Source of the DNA: Antedon mediterranea
Taxonomy: Eukaryota > Echinodermata > Crinoidea > Comatulida > Antedonidae
Direction of reading: 5' to 3'
Assembly: GCF_964355755.1 (NCBI RefSeq)
Contig: NC_092671.1
Coordinates: forward strand, 19,060,001 to 19,124,000
DNA length: 64,000 bases
Positions 59,450 through 64,000 of this stretch are shown in pieces (the first letter of the stretch is position 1; the number at the start of each line of letters is the position of its first letter). The notes under the pieces were generated by a model. It ran no database searches and had not been told where the DNA came from. It saw only the letters and a list, made by a program, of their open reading frames with translations. The translations under genes were made by a program, and so were the position numbers.

Positions 59450-61560
59450 AGCACTCACCATGTACTGTAGCTCCTACACTAGACTGCACACTGTGAACTA
59501 CAGTACTGTATGCCCTATAGTATACTTTTCTAAAGGAGTTTAATACTTTAATGATTGATTCAAGTCCAACCAACAACAACATCAGTAGCTTATGACACAC
59601 TAACTGTTTTAACAAAGGAATCGGTAATTCTATAGAAAGAAGATTTGCTCAAATCAAATATACAAAAGAAAGAATCAAGAAAATTGATTATTTATTATAT
59701 ACAAATTTGATAAAAATGGAAAATTGTCATTATTAGAGACTAACTGGTTGGAACATATGGGATAATCAATAAAGCAAAGTTGTATACTTCCATCACCAGT
59801 ATTAATGGACTACTGTATAAAAAAATGTGGGCTCCAGATGAATATTTTTTTGTGGATAATCAATATTAATTGTATTCCGTTTGTATATTCAATTTGGTAA
59901 AAATTGTACATTTTCCTTGTAGAAGAAGTAGTTATTTTTTTTCTAATAAGTATGGTCATTGTGGTTTCTAGTATTTAAAATTCCATATACTGCAAGTATA
60001 GTATTATTTTTTGTTTTGATACTCTATAACAAATTAATGAAAATGTGTAATTCCATAACCATACAATTTCATAATTTTACATATTTTCTTTCATAGAAAA
60101 AGTTACTATAGTTTTAACCTATATAACAAATTTATTTGACTGTTGTGTTTTGCCAAATTACTCAGAACCCTTAATTTTAAATTAATTATTCAAATAACTA
60201 AATCAAAGAGGTAATTCTGTAACTGTAATTCCGTAACCGGACCAGTTATACTGTAGATATTTTAATACAGATTATAATTATACAAAAAACTGTAACGTTT
60301 GAATGTATTTATTTTTAAAATCAACAATACAATTCACATAGAATAGAAATGTATAGGCCTTGCACTGAGTGCGTCAGACAGTCAACCAATTGGAAATTAA
60401 TAATGATAAATTAAAAGCAATACTGTACGGCAAATTTAATAAGAACCTTTGTGGTTTTTGTTTTGGGGTAGTGGAAATGTGGAAATTGTGCGGGACGGTC
60501 CCGCATTTCAAAGTTATTTTTAATGAAAAACGCATTTTAAGCAAACACATGTGATGACATATTTGTCACGCATTTAGCAGTACGTATAATCGTGGTCGCT
60601 CTCACCTTGACGAAGGATGGGCCAATAACAGGCATGTGTTGTTAGTCACAACCATGATTACTAAATGTAACATCATACGGTGGACTGACACAACACAGTG
60701 ACATGTGATGTTGCGTGCATGTTTATACAGTAAAGGGGAAATCCCGGGCTGCGCTGAATTTCCTTGCCTTTTATTTGATCAGTGGATCAGTTCAATTTGA
60801 CCCTCCAAAAAAAGAAATTTAAATAAAATATGCATGAAAATAATGTTGATCAAGATTAACAAACAAATGATTAAAAATACAATCCAATAATATTTTCATC
60901 ATTTACCGTACCGGAAGTACCTTGTTATTGGAGACTTCCCCTGACGTTTGCATTAAACGCAAAATACGATCATTTTGCTGACTCCTAACGCGCTATGGAA
61001 AATGACTTTTACCATGAGAGAGTACCATTTCCGGCTAGGGTGCCAGTTGGTAACTGTGTGGGTAGGGGTTCACTGTAGGAAAAAAACAGTAGATTAAAGG
61101 GGGTTCAATGTAAAAGGGGTATTCCTGAACCATAAACCTATATAAAAACGATAACATGAAAATTGCATCAAAGTTTAAATATCTTGGAATGATGACAATG
61201 ACATGATTTTTTCATGTTGACACACATAAAACCTAATTAATTAATTAAAGCGCAAATTTGGTTTTGTTTGATCAGCCAAGACCACAATATTACAGTAGGC
61301 CTAGCGTCTAAAATACCGAAAGTCTCCAGGCCAAAATTAGAGTTTGGCAAGTATGCAAGTGATCTAAAATATGCTGGCATATTTGTTCAGTCTTTTATCA
61401 CCATTATGCAAATTGAGATGACTTGCTTGGCTGATTTAGGTGAAAACCAGGCTATAAATACTGTAGTCTAAAACAGTACACATCTCTACAAATTGACATC
61501 AATCAATTTAATATTTTTCAGGTTCTTCCAGCAGAGGGTGGGAAAATACAGTACTTCTAC
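59450..61560. other. No gene recognised
   Basis: AT-rich, without exon-like frames or clear repeats. A moderately GC-rich patch at 60470-60770 contains nothing I can identify. Confidence 0.4.
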
Positions 61561-61570
61561 CCCTTTGTTC

Positions 61571-61984
61571 TTAATTCCTATTTACTATACTAGGCCTAGC
61601 CTGAATGAAGCTAGCTTGATTAGGCAAGGCTAACTTGATGGCCTTTCTAGCAATCAAACCCACCTTGGGCTTGGAAACCAGTGCCTGGTCCTCCTTCTCA
61701 ATTTCTCCATACTCAAATAAAGTAGGCACTGCATCCGATTTAAGCATTCGTTTGTGTTTTTCAGAATATCCAAGTGACTGTAAAAACTCTGGATCCCTAC
61801 TGTAACAATCTTTTGAGAAATGGGCACTACATAACTTGCTATGCATAGTAGGTTGCCAATTTTTTCTCCGCACGCCACGTATCCATAATTTTCTTATATT
61901 CTCTTCTTTCGGGAAACTAAAATATCCTAAATGTTTTTCAAATTTAGAATTGCTTTTACAGCCATATGCAACACAATAAGGCAT
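61571..61984 (-). CDS. THAP-domain protein or exon
   Basis: A 137-codon frame beginning directly with the THAP zinc-binding module: MPYCVAYGC (C4 and C9), FSFPKEENIRKLWI (conserved Pro and Trp34), LCSAHFSKD (C52, H55, F56: the C2CH ligands) and AVPTLF (residues 85-90), the terminal AVPTxF box. All key residues of the domain are present. THAP domains bind DNA and occur in chromatin proteins and in P-element-type transposases. The remaining 45 residues show no domain. The frame may be a complete small protein ending at TAA 61571, or exon 1 of a longer gene using the in-phase GTAAAT at 61585; the zinc-finger gene at 49763-55046 lacks a start and lies downstream on the same strand. Confidence 0.85.
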   Translation of the reverse strand: MPYCVAYGCKSNSKFEKHLGYFSFPKEENIRKLWIRGVRRKNWQPTMHSKLCSAHFSKDCYSRDPEFLQSLGYSEKHKRMLKSDAVPTLFEYGEIEKEDQALVSKPKVGLIARKAIKLALPNQASFIQARPSIVNRN

Positions 61985-61989
61985 GGCTA

Positions 61990-63470
61990 GGCCTTTGTGG
62001 AGTGGAATGATTCATGCATGAATGCCTTTGAATTAACCTGTGTACAAGTGTTCTTTATTGTGTGCACAATAGTGTAGGCTGTATCACTCATGATGTCACA
62101 AGGTAATTACCATATCATTATTTATTCTTAGTAACCTTTAGCATCTACCTATGTGTTTATAAAAATCAAATAGCACAGTAATGTAAAAAGAAAATAACAA
62201 ATTAACACAAATCTTGATTTTTAAAAAATTAATTATTCTTATTAGTATATTATTATAATTAGTACAAAGGTATTATATTGTTATTGTATTGGACCCAAAT
62301 AGAATAATAGCAGTGTATCACTCATGATGTCATGTCTTGACTCATTAACATATTGAAATCATTCATCCATAGTGGAAGTATGTGAAAGGTGAAATCATAT
62401 CAAAGCTAGAGACATGAGAGGTTATAAGAGGAAAGAGAGGGGAGGGATAACTTCGCTTTTCCTCTATAAAAACTCATTAATTAAGCTACAAGTATAACAT
62501 TTAAATAACTTTTAATAATCGATATTTGTCTTGAAGTCCTGAAGCTGAACACCGCCCTCTATTTATCATCAATAAATTATGACCGCATATAGTAGTATAA
62601 TGAATTAGGCCTAAATATCGTAAATTTGCTTGTGTATATTATAAAAACTACATATGTACATTAAAATTCAGTTACCGTATCTTTCTAATCAGGGATAAAA
62701 TTTTTCAAACTGAGATAAAATGTTAAAAACCGGGATAAAATGTTACAAACCGGGAGAATAATGTTAGGCCAGGAGACTCCTGTATTTTAAACTTGTCTCC
62801 CATGTGTTGACATGTATGAAAGCACCAGCCACATTTTCGCATTACTATTAATAAATAGTCAGGAGTTTCCAAGATTTGGTGATGAATCAATAACAATTTT
62901 AATTATCTCAACGACCTATCAAACAAACCTAATAAATTATCATAAAATTAAATTAAAACAAACAAAATTCAAATTTGTATAATATGACTCTACTATTAAT
63001 ATAATCTAATACAAAGAATGAGTCACTTGTAAAAAGCCAGGTGGTTCATCTAACACCTGTGAATATTGAGGATGAAATAAAGACAAATGAGAACTTGTCA
63101 TTTATGTTATTTATAGAAACATCTGTATATTTGTTGACTGGAAATATCATAGGCAAACAATTTCATTTAGATTTATACTCAGGAGTGTTCAGAAACTGGT
63201 TCACCCCACTTTCATGAGTCATTTCAGCTCCAACATGAGGATAACACTAACAGCAAGATATTGTTCACAAAAAAGAACATGACAATAAAGATTGCAAGAA
63301 AATTATGATTATTGAATCAGGGGGTGGTGGAACCAGTACAGAATGATGACCACCTTACCACTATTTGACATGCAAATCTCTTATGTAAAAACCTCATCCA
63401 CAGTAATAGTGGGGCAAAGTTTCAGAATCAGGTTTCTGGCAATACAAATCGGTACATACTTCTGACATAA
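61990..63470. other. No gene recognised
   Basis: AT-rich flank upstream of the THAP exon. It holds the GGGATAAAATGTT repeat at 62692 and otherwise nothing I can name. Confidence 0.4.
62692..62757. repeat. Short tandem repeat, unit about 20 bp
   Basis: Four imperfect copies of GGGATAAAATGTTAAAAACC. Confidence 0.8.
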
Positions 63471-63473
63471 CGC

Positions 63474-64000
63474 GAAGATGTAAGGTATACCACTGAACAT
63501 GAGGGTGTGAGATACACTCCTTAACATAAAGATATGTACACCGCTGAATATGAAGGTGTAAGATATACCCTTTAACATGAGGATGTAGGGTACACTGCTG
63601 AATATGAAGGTGTGAAATATACCCTTTAACATGAGGATGTAGGGTACACCACTGAATATGAAGGTGTAAGATATACCCTTTAACATGAGGATGTAGGGTA
63701 CACCACTGAATATGAAGGTGTGAAATATACCCTTTAACATGAGGATGTAGGGTACACCACTGAATATGAAGGTGTAAGATATACCCTTTAACATGAGGAT
63801 GTAGGGTACACTGCTGAATATGAAGGTGTGAAATATACCCTTTAACATGAGGATGTAGGGTACACCACTGAATATGAAGGTGTGAAATATACCCTTTAAC
63901 ATGAGGATGTAGGGTACACCACTGAATATGAAGGTGTGAAATATACCCTTTAACATGAGGATGTAGGGTACACCACTGAATATGAAGGTGTGAAATATAC
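63474..64000. repeat. 54-bp minisatellite made of two related 27-bp halves
   Basis: About nine units of the pattern ACATGAGGATGTAGGGTACA-CCACTGA followed by ATATGAAGGTGTGAAATATA-CCCTTTA. The two 27-mers are themselves diverged copies. Units near 63480-63560 are more diverged; those to the right are almost identical and continue past the window end. Because 27 is a multiple of 3, the minus strand stays open (63381-63956: LKGIFHTFIFSGVPYIL repeats), but this needs no coding explanation. Confidence 0.92.

Noticed and set aside
63381-63956. 191-codon repetitive protein gene
   Set aside because: The frame is open because the minisatellite unit is a multiple of three; no promoter, domain or non-repeat coding part is visible.

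Overview
The window looks like a piece of an AT-rich animal nuclear genome. It carries spliced genes with short exons and GT-AG introns, U5 spliceosomal RNA genes, a eukaryotic tRNA gene with internal promoter boxes, non-LTR retrotransposon debris and many inverted-repeat elements. Cullin-1 is close to its vertebrate counterpart. Words such as AGGCCTA recur everywhere, and a divergent intronless forkhead gene is present. Together these suggest an invertebrate deuterostome, possibly an echinoderm; this is inference and no species marker is visible.

Layout. 1-3400: retrotransposon remnants, a near-perfect 173-bp palindrome and an inverted-repeat element built of GGGACGATTCGGCCC units. 3402-3485 (minus): a candidate first coding exon of an amphiphysin/BIN1-like gene. 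6362-19882 (minus): a complete CUL1 gene whose 18 coding exons can all be joined in frame (770 codons); its introns hold a LINE copy, SINE-like sequences, small MITEs and a TA-flanked inverted-repeat element. 21478-21549: tRNA-Gln(UUG). 22071-22814: a fold-back element with a clear 6-bp target duplication. 23652-24629 (minus): a single-exon forkhead gene. 26672-27811 (plus): a single-exon gene for an unrecognised membrane protein. 28600-33930: two U5 snRNA genes with the same upstream element, separated by a hAT-like non-autonomous element and a larger inverted-repeat element containing 129-bp tandem repeats. 34588-46235 (minus): a complete 10-exon histidine acid phosphatase gene of the lysosomal/prostatic type, with a minisatellite made from copies of its own coding tail and a LINE in one intron. 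49763-55046 (minus): the last three exons of a large C2H2 zinc-finger gene. 58780-59440 (plus): a decayed gene. 61571-61984 (minus): a THAP-domain exon, possibly the 5' end of the zinc-finger gene. 63474-64000: a 54-bp (2 x 27) minisatellite that stays open in one frame and runs off the window.

The genes do not form one pathway. They are ordinary single-copy-type loci: ubiquitin ligase scaffold, transcription factors, a lysosomal-type hydrolase and spliceosomal RNA. I saw no prokaryotic-style system, CRISPR array or gene cluster. The most unusual signals are the acid phosphatase tail minisatellite, the two U5 units, the fold-back and hAT-like elements with target duplications, the near-perfect palindromes with a one-base centre, and the orphan membrane protein.

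All exon joins were made by eye from splice sites, reading frame and remembered family sequences; no alignment or RNA data were available.
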